Shown: positions 1-8,478, numbered from the stretch's first letter. The stretch: DNA of 32,460 nt from an uncultured Chloroflexota bacterium (GCA_937870825.1 CALMZO010000079.1:1-32460); one strand, 5' to 3'. A program made the numbers and translations. Notes: generated from the sequence alone by a model not told the origin.

Positions 1-1
1 C

Positions 2-847
2 TCCGCCGACCCGAACTATCGCTGGTTCTGCGAAAACGCGAATGGCTTTCAAGTTTCGATTCAAGATGTTTCCGACATCACCGCCGCGCTCGCGCTGCAA
101 GGTCCGAACGCGCGCAAAATTTTGAATCGTCTCACGCGCGAAAAAATTGACGCACTGCGTTATTTCCGGGTGATGCCAAATTTTTTGCGCGATGTACCCG
201 TGCTGATTTCGCGGACGGGCTACACCGGCGATTTGGGTTACGAAATTTGGATGGAAAATAAAGATGCGCTCGCCGTGTGGGACATGTTGATCCAAGTCGG
301 TGAAGATTACGGCATCACGCCGATTGGAATTCTCGCGCTCGATATTGCGCGCATGGAAGCCGGCTTGATGTTGATTGAAACCGATTACACGTCCGTTCGC
401 AAAGCGGTGATTCCTGACCAAATGTCGTCGCCGTACGAACTGGGTTTGGGGTGGACGGTCGCGCTCGATAAAGAAAATTTTGTCGGCAAACGCGCGCTCG
501 TTCGAGAAAACAACCGCGCGGCGGAATGGCGATTCGTCGGCATCGAAATCGAATGGGACTCGCTCGAAGAAATCTACGCGCGCAAAAATTTGCATCCGCA
601 TTTGCCGTTGATGACCGTGCGCGAGAGCGTTCCCATGTACGCGGAAGACAAACAAATTGGGTACGTATCAAGTCGCTGTTGGTCACCCATCCTAAAAAAA
701 TACATCGCGCTCGCGCATCTCCGCGCGCCATATTTTGAAATCGGCTCGCGCGTCGAAATAGAAGTGACGGTGGAACATGAACGCCAACGCGCGCGGGCGA
801 TGGTGGTGAAAACGCCGTTCTTTAATCCAGAACGCAAGAGAAAGTAA
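2..847 (+). CDS. GcvT-family aminomethyltransferase-like protein (5' end cut by window)
   Basis: The open frame runs in from the left edge without a start, so the N-terminal part is missing; 281 codons are visible before a TAA stop. The visible part carries family hallmarks of the glycine-cleavage T protein and related folate-binding proteins: an ALALQGPNAR segment, then SRTGYTGDLGYEIW, then a C-terminal barrel-like domain beginning around GKRAL. Members bind tetrahydrofolate and transfer a one-carbon group from an aminomethyl, methylamine or methyl-sulfur donor. The C-terminal half (ERRAEW-like region to the end) is not close to the textbook GcvT, so a relative acting on another methyl donor (sarcosine- or DMSP-demethylase-like) is possible. 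No gcvH or gcvP lies downstream, which argues weakly against a classical glycine cleavage operon. Family is confident; exact substrate is not. Confidence 0.75.
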   Translation, partial: SADPNYRWFCENANGFQVSIQDVSDITAALALQGPNARKILNRLTREKIDALRYFRVMPNFLRDVPVLISRTGYTGDLGYEIWMENKDALAVWDMLIQVGEDYGITPIGILALDIARMEAGLMLIETDYTSVRKAVIPDQMSSPYELGLGWTVALDKENFVGKRALVRENNRAAEWRFVGIEIEWDSLEEIYARKNLHPHLPLMTVRESVPMYAEDKQIGYVSSRCWSPILKKYIALAHLRAPYFEIGSRVEIEVTVEHERQRARAMVVKTPFFNPERKRK

Positions 848-854
848 TCAGAGG

Positions 855-915
855 TCAGTATTCAGTGATCAGTGTTTCACTGAATACTGATTACTGGTTA
901 CTGGTTACTGATTAC
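855..915. repeat. ATCAGT-type intergenic repeat with hairpin
   Basis: The gap between the GcvT-like gene and the next ATG is built from reiterated TCAGTA/TTACTGG units. A perfect 13-bp inverted repeat (TCAGTATTCAGTG at 855-867, complement at 878-890) encloses a 10-nt loop and is followed by TTACTGG copies. The same family recurs at 2531-2590. The repeat reaches to within a few bases of the next start codon, so no ordinary ribosome binding site is seen. Confidence 0.8.
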
Positions 916-920
916 TCGCC

Positions 921-2531
921 ATGCCAAATTCGTATGACTGCATTATCATCGGCGGCGGACACAACGGACTTGTGAACGCGGCGTACCTCGCGCGCGCGGG
1001 GAAAAAAGTTTTGGTGTTGGAAAAACGCCATCTCGTCGGCGGCGCGGCGGTCACCGAAGAAATTTATCCGGGCTTTAAATTCACCGAATTTTCGTACGTC
1101 GTCAGTTTGCTGCGTCCTGAAATTGTGCGCGATTTGAATTTGCCCGCGCACGGTTTGGAAATTTTGCCGCTGCCCAGTACGTTCACGCCGATGCTCAATG
1201 GTGATTACATTGCATTTTGGGATGACCACGAAGAAACGCACAACGAAATTGCGCGCCATTCGCGCAAGGACGCGGACGCGTACGACGAATACGGACGCTT
1301 GATGTATCACATGGCAAAAGCCGTGCGTCCGATTATTGGAATGATTCCGCCCGACCCGACTTCACTCAGTCCGAACGATTTGCGCGGCATGTTGAAAATG
1401 GGTATGCACATGCGCGGGCTGGGCGAAGAAAAATTTTATCAATTGTTCAAATTGATGACGTCGAGTTCGGGCGATTATTTGGATGAATGGTTCGAGACCG
1501 ACGCGCTCAAGGGAACCAAAGCCGCGAGCGGTATTATCGGAACGTTCATGGGACCGCGTTCGCCCGGCACCGCGTATGTGTTGCTGCATCACTACATGGG
1601 CGAAATAGATGGCGCATTTCGCGCGTGGGGTTTTGCCAAAGGCGGCACGGGCGGCATCAGCAATTCGATTGCGAATGCGGCGCGCGCGCTCGGCGCGGAA
1701 ATTCGCTGCAACGCGGGTGTGGCGAATGTGATTGTAAAAAATGGACGCGCGGTTGGCGTCGCATTGGACAACGGCGATGAAATTTACGCGAACGTGATTG
1801 TTTCCTCGCTCGACCCGAAACGCACGTTTCTCAAATTGGTTGACGAAAAGGAATTGCCGAACGATTTTCTGAACGACATCAAACGCTACAAAACGCGCGG
1901 CTCGTCGGGCAAAGTGAATCTCGCGCTCGACGCGCTGCCAAATTTCACCGCGATTCCGAAACAAGAAATGGTCATGCAAACACTGCGCGGCGCGATTTCG
2001 ATTTCGCCCAGTGTGGAGTATCTCGAACGCGCGTACGACGATGCCAAGTACGGAAATTTTTCGCAGCGTCCGTACATGGACATGATTATTCCGTCGCTCA
2101 TTGACCCTGACATGGCGCCGCCGGGCAAACACGTCATGTCCATCTTTGTTCAATACGCGCCGTACAATTTGAATGGCGGTTGGAATCCCTCGACAAGCTC
2201 GGGACAAGTTTCGCCACGCGAAGCATTCGGCGACGCGGTGATAGATACGCTTTCGCAATTCGCGCCGAACCTCAAAGAAATTATTTTGCATCGCCAGGTG
2301 TTGACGCCGTGGGACATTGAACAAATCACGGGTCTCACCGAAGGCAACATTTTCGCGGGCGAACTCGCGCTGCATCAACTTTTCTTTTTGCGCCCCTCGC
2401 CGCAGTGGGCAAACTATCGCACGCCTCTCCACAATTTTTACCAATGCGGCTCCGGCACACATCCGGGCGGAGGAATCATGGGAGCAGGGGGGCGGTTGGC
2501 GGCGTTGGAGATTTTGAAGGATAACGGGTAA
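921..2531 (+). CDS. FAD-dependent oxidoreductase, PYROXD2 / phytoene dehydrogenase-related family
   Basis: A 536-residue flavoprotein. The N-terminus has the dinucleotide-binding fold: G-G-G-H-N-G at residues 11-16, the acidic ribose-binding E34, and the GG pair at 40-41, all typical of COG1233 phytoene-desaturase-like enzymes. The C-terminus has GSGTHPGGGIMGAGGRLAA, the second FAD-contacting segment. Overall it matches the PYROXD2 branch better than true carotenoid desaturases, and no carotenoid genes are nearby, so the substrate is unknown. The next gene is a clear paralogue of the same size, pointing to tandem duplication. Residues 423-429 (PSTSSGQ) are encoded by a short palindrome-like repeat that the paralogue lacks. 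The ATG at 921 follows repeat DNA and has no visible Shine-Dalgarno sequence. Confidence 0.85.
   Translation: MPNSYDCIIIGGGHNGLVNAAYLARAGKKVLVLEKRHLVGGAAVTEEIYPGFKFTEFSYVVSLLRPEIVRDLNLPAHGLEILPLPSTFTPMLNGDYIAFWDDHEETHNEIARHSRKDADAYDEYGRLMYHMAKAVRPIIGMIPPDPTSLSPNDLRGMLKMGMHMRGLGEEKFYQLFKLMTSSSGDYLDEWFETDALKGTKAASGIIGTFMGPRSPGTAYVLLHHYMGEIDGAFRAWGFAKGGTGGISNSIANAARALGAEIRCNAGVANVIVKNGRAVGVALDNGDEIYANVIVSSLDPKRTFLKLVDEKELPNDFLNDIKRYKTRGSSGKVNLALDALPNFTAIPKQEMVMQTLRGAISISPSVEYLERAYDDAKYGNFSQRPYMDMIIPSLIDPDMAPPGKHVMSIFVQYAPYNLNGGWNPSTSSGQVSPREAFGDAVIDTLSQFAPNLKEIILHRQVLTPWDIEQITGLTEGNIFAGELALHQLFFLRPSPQWANYRTPLHNFYQCGSGTHPGGGIMGAGGRLAALEILKDNG
2187..2206 (+). repeat. Short intragenic repeat unit encoding PSTSSGQ
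   Basis: CCCTCGACAAGCTCGGGACA has near-palindromic ends and reads PSTSSGQ on the coding strand and CPELVEG on the other. The paralogous gene downstream has no equivalent at this place in the alignment (QYAPDRLHAGDWRPEKE... versus QYAPYNLNGGWNPSTSSGQ...), so it appears to be an in-frame insertion of a dispersed small repeat. A degenerate half-copy (TTGTCCTGAGCTTCG) may sit at 23219-23233. Confidence 0.6.
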
Positions 2532-2590
2532 TCAGTGATCAGTAATCAGTTATCAGTTACGCACTGATTACTGATTACTGGTTACTGATA
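2531..2590. repeat. ATCAGT-type intergenic repeat, second copy
   Basis: The gap between the two paralogous oxidoreductase genes consists of ATCAGTGATCAGTAATCAGT-like units. It includes a perfect 11-bp inverted repeat (CAGTAATCAGT at 2540-2550 and its complement at 2563-2573) and ends with GATTACTGGTTACTGATAAC. It belongs to the same family as the copy at 855-915, so the first oxidoreductase gene is bracketed by copies. Confidence 0.8.
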
Positions 2591-2597
2591 ACTTGTC

Positions 2598-4151
2598 ATG
2601 CAAAATAACTACGACGCTCTCATCATCGGCGCGGGTCTGAACGGACTCACCGCTGCCGCGTATCTCGCCAAAGCGGGCAAAAAAGTTTTGACGTTGGAAC
2701 GACGCGACATCATCGGCGGCGCGGCGGCGACAGAAGAAATTTTTCCCGGATTCAAATTCGATACCGTCACGCATAACATTGCGGGGTTCGATTCCAAAAT
2801 CGCGCGCGAGTTGAATTTGGCGCAGCACGGATTGGAGTTGATTCAATCGGATGTCAGCGTGTTCGCACCACAACGCGATGGCGCAGCGATTACCATTTGG
2901 CGCGACGATGCGAAAACATCCGATTCGATTCGCGCGTTTTCGCAGAACGACGCGAACAAATGGCACACCTTCCGCGAGCGCATGGCAAAACTCGCGCGCG
3001 TGTTGGACACGATTCACGCGCTCACACCGCCGAGCATCACGACGACGAATCCCGCCGATTTATTTCCGTTAGGCAAGTTGGGCTTGCAAGTGCGCGGCTT
3101 GGGCAAACGCGACATGCCCGAATTTTTGCGCGCGCTGCCGATGCCGATTGCGGAATTGCTCGACTATGAATTTGAAAATGATTTATTGAAAGGCGCGCTC
3201 GCGGCAGGCGGAATTCGCGGTTTGATGTTGGGACCGCTCGGCGTCGGCACGACGTACAATTTTTTGCGCGGGGTGAATGATGGTGTTGTGCGCGCGACAA
3301 CGTTCGTGCGCGGCGGCGTTGGGAAACTCGCGGACGCGTTGACGAATGCAGCAAAAGCGCGCGGCGCGGAGATTCGCACCAACGCGCATGTCGTACAAAT
3401 TCGCGCGCGTGACGGACGCGCGTTGGGTGTCACGCTCGCGTCGGGCGAGGAAATCAGCGCGCCGCAAATTATTTCGAGCGCGGACCCCAAACAAACTTTT
3501 CTGCAACTCGTTGACCCCATCGAACTTGAGCCGACATTCTCTGCGCGCATTCGCCACATTCGCACGCGCGGCGTTGTGGCAAAAATGAATCTCGCGTTGG
3601 ACGCACTGCCCAATTTCAAAAACGCGACAGCGGAACAATTGCGCGGCACGATTTCTATTAGCCCAAGCATCATGTATCTCGAACGCGCGTATGATGATTG
3701 CAAGTACGGAAACATTTCGCAAGAACCCTATTTGGAGATTACAATCCCGAGTTTGCTCGATTCGTCGCGCGCGCTGCAAGGGAAACATGTGATGTCGGTG
3801 TGGATGCAGTACGCGCCGGACAGATTGCACGCCGGAGATTGGAGACCGGAAAAAGAAAAATTGCAGAAAATTATTTTCGACACATTGAGCGAGTACGCGC
3901 CCAATCTCCCGTCTCTCGTTCTCCATTCGCAAATTCTTATGCCGTGCGATTTGGAAGAAACGTACTCGTTGCCGAACGGCGACATCAATCACGGGCAAAC
4001 GACGCTCGACCAATTTTTGTTTATGCGTCCCGTGCCACATTATTCCAATTACCGCACGCCGCTTGACGGATTGTTTTTGTGCGGTGCCGGCGCGCATCCC
4101 GGAGGCATTCCGTGCGCGGCAGGGCGCAACGCGGCGCGAGAAATTTTGTAG
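2598..4151 (+). CDS. FAD-dependent oxidoreductase, paralogue of the preceding gene
   Basis: A 517-residue protein that aligns with the preceding gene throughout: the G-A-G-L-N-G FAD motif at residues 11-16, ERRDIIGGAAATEEIFPGFKF, the central SISPSIMYLERAYDDCKYGNISQEPYLE block, and a C-terminal GAGAHPGGIPCAAGRNAAREIL. It is an FAD-dependent oxidoreductase or desaturase-like enzyme of the PYROXD2 branch; the substrate cannot be told from sequence. The conserved pairing with its neighbour suggests either a heteromeric or sequential role, or simple duplication. The stop codon lies inside a 14-bp tandem repeat, so the extreme C-terminus may have been modified by repeat expansion. Confidence 0.85.
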   Translation: MQNNYDALIIGAGLNGLTAAAYLAKAGKKVLTLERRDIIGGAAATEEIFPGFKFDTVTHNIAGFDSKIARELNLAQHGLELIQSDVSVFAPQRDGAAITIWRDDAKTSDSIRAFSQNDANKWHTFRERMAKLARVLDTIHALTPPSITTTNPADLFPLGKLGLQVRGLGKRDMPEFLRALPMPIAELLDYEFENDLLKGALAAGGIRGLMLGPLGVGTTYNFLRGVNDGVVRATTFVRGGVGKLADALTNAAKARGAEIRTNAHVVQIRARDGRALGVTLASGEEISAPQIISSADPKQTFLQLVDPIELEPTFSARIRHIRTRGVVAKMNLALDALPNFKNATAEQLRGTISISPSIMYLERAYDDCKYGNISQEPYLEITIPSLLDSSRALQGKHVMSVWMQYAPDRLHAGDWRPEKEKLQKIIFDTLSEYAPNLPSLVLHSQILMPCDLEETYSLPNGDINHGQTTLDQFLFMRPVPHYSNYRTPLDGLFLCGAGAHPGGIPCAAGRNAAREIL

Positions 4152-4182
4152 CAAAAATTTTGCAGTAAAAATTTTGCAGCAA
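4141..4182 (+). repeat. Three tandem 14-bp repeats across a stop codon
   Basis: Three consecutive 14-mers (AAATTTTGTAGCAA, AAATTTTGCAGTAA, AAATTTTGCAGCAA) start in the last codons of the second oxidoreductase gene and run past its TAG stop at 4149-4151. A pair of GCGCGCAAC units follows. Confidence 0.85.
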
Positions 4183-4243
4183 ATGCGCGCAACGGCGCGC
4201 AACGTATTCATTTTGGGTACGCGGAACGTCATTTGAATAAGCG

Positions 4244-4274
4244 GGGAACGTTCGGCGCGAGCGTTCCCTTTTTT
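4244..4274 (+). terminator. Rho-independent terminator after the oxidoreductase genes
   Basis: GGGAACG at 4244-4250 pairs with CGTTCCC at 4262-4268 across an 11-nt loop and is followed directly by six T residues. It separates the oxidoreductase transcript from the menaquinone operon. Confidence 0.75.
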
Positions 4275-4287
4275 GATGCGCGTCGGA

Positions 4288-4306
4288 TTGACATTCGTGG
4301 TATAAT
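4288..4306 (+). promoter_or_regulatory. Promoter of the menaquinone operon (extended -10)
   Basis: TATAAT at 4301-4306 is preceded by TGG, giving an extended -10 element (TGGTATAAT). A TTGACA at 4288-4293 lies only 7 bp upstream, too close to act as the matching -35 box of a standard sigma-70 promoter. The element lies 30 bp before the menF start and just after a terminator, which fits an operon promoter. Confidence 0.6.
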
Positions 4307-4335
4307 TCGATTGTAATAAAAATCACAAATTCGAC

Positions 4336-5766
4336 ATGCTAAAGATGATGTATCCACAAACGTTGACCGATGAATTTGTAGACGCGTTGTATCGCGGGAC
4401 GGAACAGGCGAAACAGCAAAACAAAAAAATTGTCGTGAGTGTGTCCGAACCGATTTCGGATTTTGAGCCATTGAAAATTTTTGCGCGCGGAGTCGAGTTT
4501 TCGACAGCGCGCGCCTTTTGGGCGCAACCCGACGGCGAGCTCACGCTCGTCGGTTTGGGGGTCGCACATGCCATTGATACCGTTGAGTCGCTGCGGTTCC
4601 GGCAAGCGGCAGCCGACTGGCGTTATCTGACGGCAGGCGCGATTGTAGAGGGTTCACGCGGGTTGCCGGGCGTGGGCCCTCTTTTGCTCGGCGGTTTTGC
4701 GTTCGACGCGCATGTGCCAACATCAAAGCTGTGGCGCAATTTTCCACACGCGGAGATGGTGCTCCCGCGCTTGCTGTTCACGCAAGTGCAGAATGAATTT
4801 TGGTTGACGCGCAATTTCGTTGTAGATGCTGACACGGACCCTGCGTTTGAAATTTTGCTGTTGAATCTCTACGCGAGCAACGTCGCAGAGATTTTGGAAA
4901 ATGAAAAGTATGAACGGCGCGCGACGACACACGCGGACAAACCAACCTTGCGCGAACTTGTGCCCGGCCACGAGTGGAAAAAAATTGTCGGAGACGCGCT
5001 TCAAGTGATTCGCCGCGCGGATTTGGAAAAAGTGGTCTTGGCGCGCGCGGTTGAACTGGAATCGCCGCAAGGATTCGACGAACAACGCGCGTTACATTAT
5101 TTTTCAAAACACGCGCCCGGGACATACCAATTCGCGTTCGTGCGCGAGGACGATTGTTTTCTCGGCGCGACGCCGGAACAATTGGCGCGCGTGCGCGCGG
5201 GAAAATTAGAGACGATGGGTCTCGCGGGTTCGATGCCGCGCGGCGCAACACCGGAGCAAGATCAAGAGTTTGGAAACGAATTGTTGGCAAGCGTCAAAGA
5301 CCGCAGCGAACAAGAAATCGTGGTGCGCGCGATGCGCGAAGTGTTGGGCGACACCTGCGTGCAATTGCAGGTGAGCGCGACGCCAACGCTGTTGAAACTC
5401 AACACGATTCAACATTTACTCACCCGTTTCAACGGCACACTGGCGAGCGGCTATTCACTTTTGGATGTGGTGGAACGTTTGCATCCGACGCCTGCGGTGG
5501 GCGGGCGTCCGCGCGCGGCAGCATTGCAATGGCTGCGCGAAAATGAAAAATTGGACCGCGGCTGGTACGCGGGCGCGGTAGGTTGGCTCGATGCGAATTT
5601 TGAAGGTGAATTTGTCGTGGCGATTCGTTCTGCGCTGCTGCAACAACATCGCGCCACGATGTTCGCGGGCTGCGGCATCGTCGCGGACTCGATGCCCGAA
5701 CGCGAATACGCGGAATCGGAATTGAAATTCAAACCGATGTTGGCGGCGTTGGGGCCAAGTCATTGA
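4336..5766 (+). CDS. menF: Isochorismate synthase MenF
   Basis: A 476-residue chorismate-utilising enzyme that isomerises chorismate to isochorismate, the first committed menaquinone step, in the cytosol with Mg2+. The N-terminal third is variable; the catalytic domain (about 210-472) contains FLGATPEQLARV near residue 276, GLAGSMPRG followed by KDRSEQEIVVRAM, LNTIQHLLTRFNGTL, HPTPAVGGRPRAAAL, and GCGIVADSMPEREYAESELKFKPML near the end with the Mg2+-binding acidic residues. The family also includes salicylate and siderophore enzymes, but menD directly downstream settles the role. Three ATG codons (4336, 4345, 4348) are close together and no strong Shine-Dalgarno decides among them; the first is chosen. 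The TGA stop overlaps the long hairpin that follows. Confidence 0.93.
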   Translation: MLKMMYPQTLTDEFVDALYRGTEQAKQQNKKIVVSVSEPISDFEPLKIFARGVEFSTARAFWAQPDGELTLVGLGVAHAIDTVESLRFRQAAADWRYLTAGAIVEGSRGLPGVGPLLLGGFAFDAHVPTSKLWRNFPHAEMVLPRLLFTQVQNEFWLTRNFVVDADTDPAFEILLLNLYASNVAEILENEKYERRATTHADKPTLRELVPGHEWKKIVGDALQVIRRADLEKVVLARAVELESPQGFDEQRALHYFSKHAPGTYQFAFVREDDCFLGATPEQLARVRAGKLETMGLAGSMPRGATPEQDQEFGNELLASVKDRSEQEIVVRAMREVLGDTCVQLQVSATPTLLKLNTIQHLLTRFNGTLASGYSLLDVVERLHPTPAVGGRPRAAALQWLRENEKLDRGWYAGAVGWLDANFEGEFVVAIRSALLQQHRATMFAGCGIVADSMPEREYAESELKFKPMLAALGPSH

Positions 5767-5814
5767 GAAATTTCCAAACCCGTTTTCTCCAAGAAAACGG
5801 GTTTGGAAATTTCT
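5766..5814. repeat. Perfect 23-bp hairpin between menF and menD
   Basis: An uninterrupted 23-bp inverted repeat (arms 5766-5788 and 5792-5814) with a 3-nt loop begins at the last base of the menF stop codon. It is followed by TGGTTTGTTGG rather than a clean T-run, so it may attenuate, stabilise or process the menF-menD message, or be a dispersed hairpin element. Confidence 0.85.
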
Positions 5815-5828
5815 TGGTTTGTTGGTGA

Positions 5829-7604
5829 ATGAATTTGTTGCACGAAAACATCACATGGTTGTACACACGCGCGTTTGTGGATGAATTGGCGCGGAGTGGT
5901 GTGAAGCACGTTTGTCTTTGTCCCGGTTCGCGTTCGACGCCGTTAGCAATGACGTTTGCGGACGACGAACGTTTTCGTTTGTGGATGCACCTCGACGAAC
6001 GTTCGTGCGCGTTTTTTGCGTTGGGGCTTGCCAAAGCATCACGCGAACCTGTCGTACTCGTTTGCACGTCGGGGACCGCCGCCGCGAATTTTTTTCCCGC
6101 GATTGCGGAAGCGTCTCAAGCGCGCGTTCCGTTAATTGTGTTAACGGCTGACCGTCCGCCCGAATTGCGCGACACGGGCGCGCCGCAAACGATTGACCAA
6201 ATTAAAATCTATGGCGCGTACGCGAAATGGTTCGCGGAAATCGCGCTGCCCGAAGCGAACGCGGAAATGCTGCGTTACGCGCGGACAATGGCGTGTCGCG
6301 CAGTCGCAAAGGCGACTGAAACACCTGCGGGCGTGGTGCATTTCAACATGCCGTTCCGTGAACCGCTTGTGCCGCTTGCAACCGAAATTTCGGTGAGCGA
6401 AAATGAACGCGACGCGTATTTTGGACGCGCAGACGGAAAAGCGTTCGTCGAAATTTCGCGCGCAAAAATTTTGCCTGACGAAAAAATAATTTCAGCGCTC
6501 GCGCAATCGCTCGCACAAAACGAACGCGGCTTGATTGTCGCGGGGATGCAGAACGGCGGATTGTTTCCCGAAGCGGCGGCGAAACTTGCAAATGTCTTGG
6601 GGTATCCGATGCTCGCGGACCCGTTGTCGCAGGTGCGCTGCGGCGAACACTGCCGCGAAAATGTAATAGATTCGTACGACGCGTTTTTGCGCGACGCGAA
6701 TTTGGCGAAACAACTCGTACCCGACATCGTTTTACGATTTGGCGCAATTCCCACATCGAAACCCGTGTTACAGTATCTCCAGCAGCACGCGCAGGCGCGG
6801 CAAATTTTGATTGACGATGCGGGTTGGAATGAACCCGCGCATGTCGTGCGCGAGGGGATTCGTGCCGATGCTGTTTTGTTTTGCGACACATTGGCGAAAA
6901 AAATTACCGCGCCGCGACAGAAATCGGCGTGGCTCGAACAGTGGCGCAACATCAACACGCGAACGAAATCCGCGATTGCGGCGCAACTCGAAACGTACGG
7001 CGAATTTTTCGAAGGGCGCGTGTTTGCAGAATTGGCGGAATTGCTGCCGGACAACGCGACGGTGTTTGCGAGCAGCAGTATGCCCGTCCGTGATTTGGAC
7101 ACATTTTTTCCGTCATCGGCGAAACGCCTTCGCTTTTTGTCGAATCGCGGCGCGAATGGCATTGACGGCGTGGTTTCCACCGCGTTGGGCGCGAGTGCGG
7201 CGAGTGAGGAAAAAATGGTGCTGGTGATTGGAGACCTCGCGCTGTACCACGACCTGAACGGACTGCTCGCGGCAAAATTGCGCAAGTTGAACGCGCTGAT
7301 TGTTTTGCTCAATAACGACGGCGGCGGAATTTTTTCGTTTCTGCCGCAAGCCGCGTACCCAAAACATTTTGAAACATTGTTCGGCACGCCCCACGGCTTG
7401 AATTTTGAACACGCGGCGAAATTGTACGACGCGCGTTTTGTGGACGCGCAAAATTGGGACGAATTTCGCGCCGAGATTTCCGCGAGTTTTGCGCGAGATG
7501 GTTTGGACATTGTGCAAGTGAAAACGAATCGCGAGACGAATGTGACGATGCACCGCGCGGTTTGGAGAGCCGTGTCAGCGAATCAACGAATCTGGAACGA
7601 ATAA
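5829..7604 (+). CDS. menD: 2-succinyl-5-enolpyruvyl-6-hydroxy-3-cyclohexene-1-carboxylate synthase MenD
   Basis: A 591-residue thiamine-diphosphate enzyme that joins isochorismate and 2-oxoglutarate to give SEPHCHC, the second menaquinone step. Recognisable segments are CLCPGSRSTPLA near residue 35, LDERSCAFFALGLAK with the ThDP-activating Glu near 58, VCTSGTAAANFFPA, VLTADRPPELRDTGAPQTIDQ, SNRGANGIDGVVSTALG, and the ThDP/Mg2+ motif GDLALYHDLNG...LNNDGGGIFSFLP at about 466-502. Length is near the family norm. It sits 62 bp after menF across the hairpin and 23 bp before menH. Its last codons lie in a run of AACGAAT repeats, so the C-terminal ANQRIWNE tail is partly repeat-derived. Confidence 0.95.
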   Translation: MNLLHENITWLYTRAFVDELARSGVKHVCLCPGSRSTPLAMTFADDERFRLWMHLDERSCAFFALGLAKASREPVVLVCTSGTAAANFFPAIAEASQARVPLIVLTADRPPELRDTGAPQTIDQIKIYGAYAKWFAEIALPEANAEMLRYARTMACRAVAKATETPAGVVHFNMPFREPLVPLATEISVSENERDAYFGRADGKAFVEISRAKILPDEKIISALAQSLAQNERGLIVAGMQNGGLFPEAAAKLANVLGYPMLADPLSQVRCGEHCRENVIDSYDAFLRDANLAKQLVPDIVLRFGAIPTSKPVLQYLQQHAQARQILIDDAGWNEPAHVVREGIRADAVLFCDTLAKKITAPRQKSAWLEQWRNINTRTKSAIAAQLETYGEFFEGRVFAELAELLPDNATVFASSSMPVRDLDTFFPSSAKRLRFLSNRGANGIDGVVSTALGASAASEEKMVLVIGDLALYHDLNGLLAAKLRKLNALIVLLNNDGGGIFSFLPQAAYPKHFETLFGTPHGLNFEHAAKLYDARFVDAQNWDEFRAEISASFARDGLDIVQVKTNRETNVTMHRAVWRAVSANQRIWNE

Positions 7605-7618
7605 ACGAATGAACGAAT
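7585..7618 (+). repeat. AACGAAT repeat array across the menD stop
   Basis: Four copies of AACGAAT (7585, 7596, 7604 and 7612) spaced 11, 8 and 8 bases apart span the end of menD and the short gap before menH. Confidence 0.75.
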
Positions 7619-7627
7619 AAATGAACT

Positions 7628-8434
7628 ATGCGAATCTTGGTACGGGAAGTTCATTACAATATCGAACGCGCGGGCGAAGGCGAGCCGCTGGTGTTGCTGC
7701 ATGGCTTGACGGGCAGCAGCGAGAACTGGCGCGAACACATTTCATTTTTTAAAAGATATTTTTCGCTTGTTGCGATTGATTTTTTGGGGCACGGCAAATC
7801 GGACGCGCCGCGTGACGCGCTGCGTTATCGAATGGAGTGGTGTGTTGCCGATTTGCAGGAAATCTTTGACGCGTTGGAAATTGCGAGCGCGCATCTTTTG
7901 GGATATTCGATGGGCGGGCGCGTCGCCCTGCACTTTGCAAACGCGTACCCCGAACGCGTCAAGACTCTGATTTTAGAGAGCGCGTCGCCGGGGTTAAAAG
8001 ATTCGCATGAACGCGCGATACGCGCCGCGCGCGATGCGGAATTGGCGGAACGCATCGAACGCGAGGGGCTCGAAAACTTTGTCGAAGAGTGGACAAACAT
8101 TCAGTTGTTCGCCACACAAGCGCGTTTGCCTGAAACGACGCGCGCGGCATTGAAACAACAGCGTCTGCAAAACAACGCGCAAGGTTTAGCGAACAGCTTG
8201 CGCGGCTTGAGTGTGGGCGTGCAGGCGTCATTGTGGAATGTTTTGCCTATCATCCGCATTCCAACGCTGCTCATTGCGGGACAACTCGATGAAAAATTTT
8301 CCGAGATTGCGGCAGAGATGGCGCGCGCAATGCCGAACGCGAAATTGGAAATTGTTGCGGATGCAGGACACGCGGTGCATTTGGAACAGCCGAACATTTT
8401 TGATGAACTTGTTCGCGATTTCGTGAAAGCGTAG
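7628..8434 (+). CDS. menH: 2-succinyl-6-hydroxy-2,4-cyclohexadiene-1-carboxylate synthase MenH
   Basis: A 268-residue alpha/beta hydrolase-fold protein. It has the [10 protein letters not shown] oxyanion segment, the nucleophile elbow GYSMGG with S94, the LESASPGL segment common in MenH, and likely triad partners D221 (AGQLDE) and H248 ([10 protein letters not shown]). MenH removes pyruvate from SEPHCHC to make SHCHC. Alpha/beta hydrolases are versatile, but position between menD and menB fixes the assignment. The product SHCHC would be passed to MenC, whose gene is not in the window. The start at 7628 lies in the repeat-rich gap and lacks a clear ribosome binding site. Confidence 0.9.
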   Translation: MRILVREVHYNIERAGEGEPLVLLHGLTGSSENWREHISFFKRYFSLVAIDFLGHGKSDAPRDALRYRMEWCVADLQEIFDALEIASAHLLGYSMGGRVALHFANAYPERVKTLILESASPGLKDSHERAIRAARDAELAERIEREGLENFVEEWTNIQLFATQARLPETTRAALKQQRLQNNAQGLANSLRGLSVGVQASLWNVLPIIRIPTLLIAGQLDEKFSEIAAEMARAMPNAKLEIVADAGHAVHLEQPNIFDELVRDFVKA

Positions 8435-8478
8435 AGACGCTTACAAAGCGATGCGATTTGGGATACGCGAGGATTTCA

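Noticed and set aside
1362..2462. A 366-codon minus-strand frame inside the first oxidoreductase gene.
   Set aside because: The plus-strand flavoprotein is clear; the antisense translation is Arg/His-rich with no recognisable domain.
921..4151. Calling the two flavoproteins carotenoid desaturases or ketolases (crtI/crtO).
   Set aside because: Only the superfamily FAD motifs support this, the PYROXD2-like pattern is closer, and no crtB or other carotenoid gene is nearby.
4288..4306. TTGACA and TATAAT as a classical sigma-70 pair.
   Set aside because: The spacing is only 7 bp; the extended -10 TGGTATAAT is kept as the promoter element instead.
6275..7510. A 411-codon open frame on the minus strand inside menD.
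   Set aside because: menD is fully recognisable on the plus strand; the antisense frame is Ser/Ala/Arg-rich with no motif.
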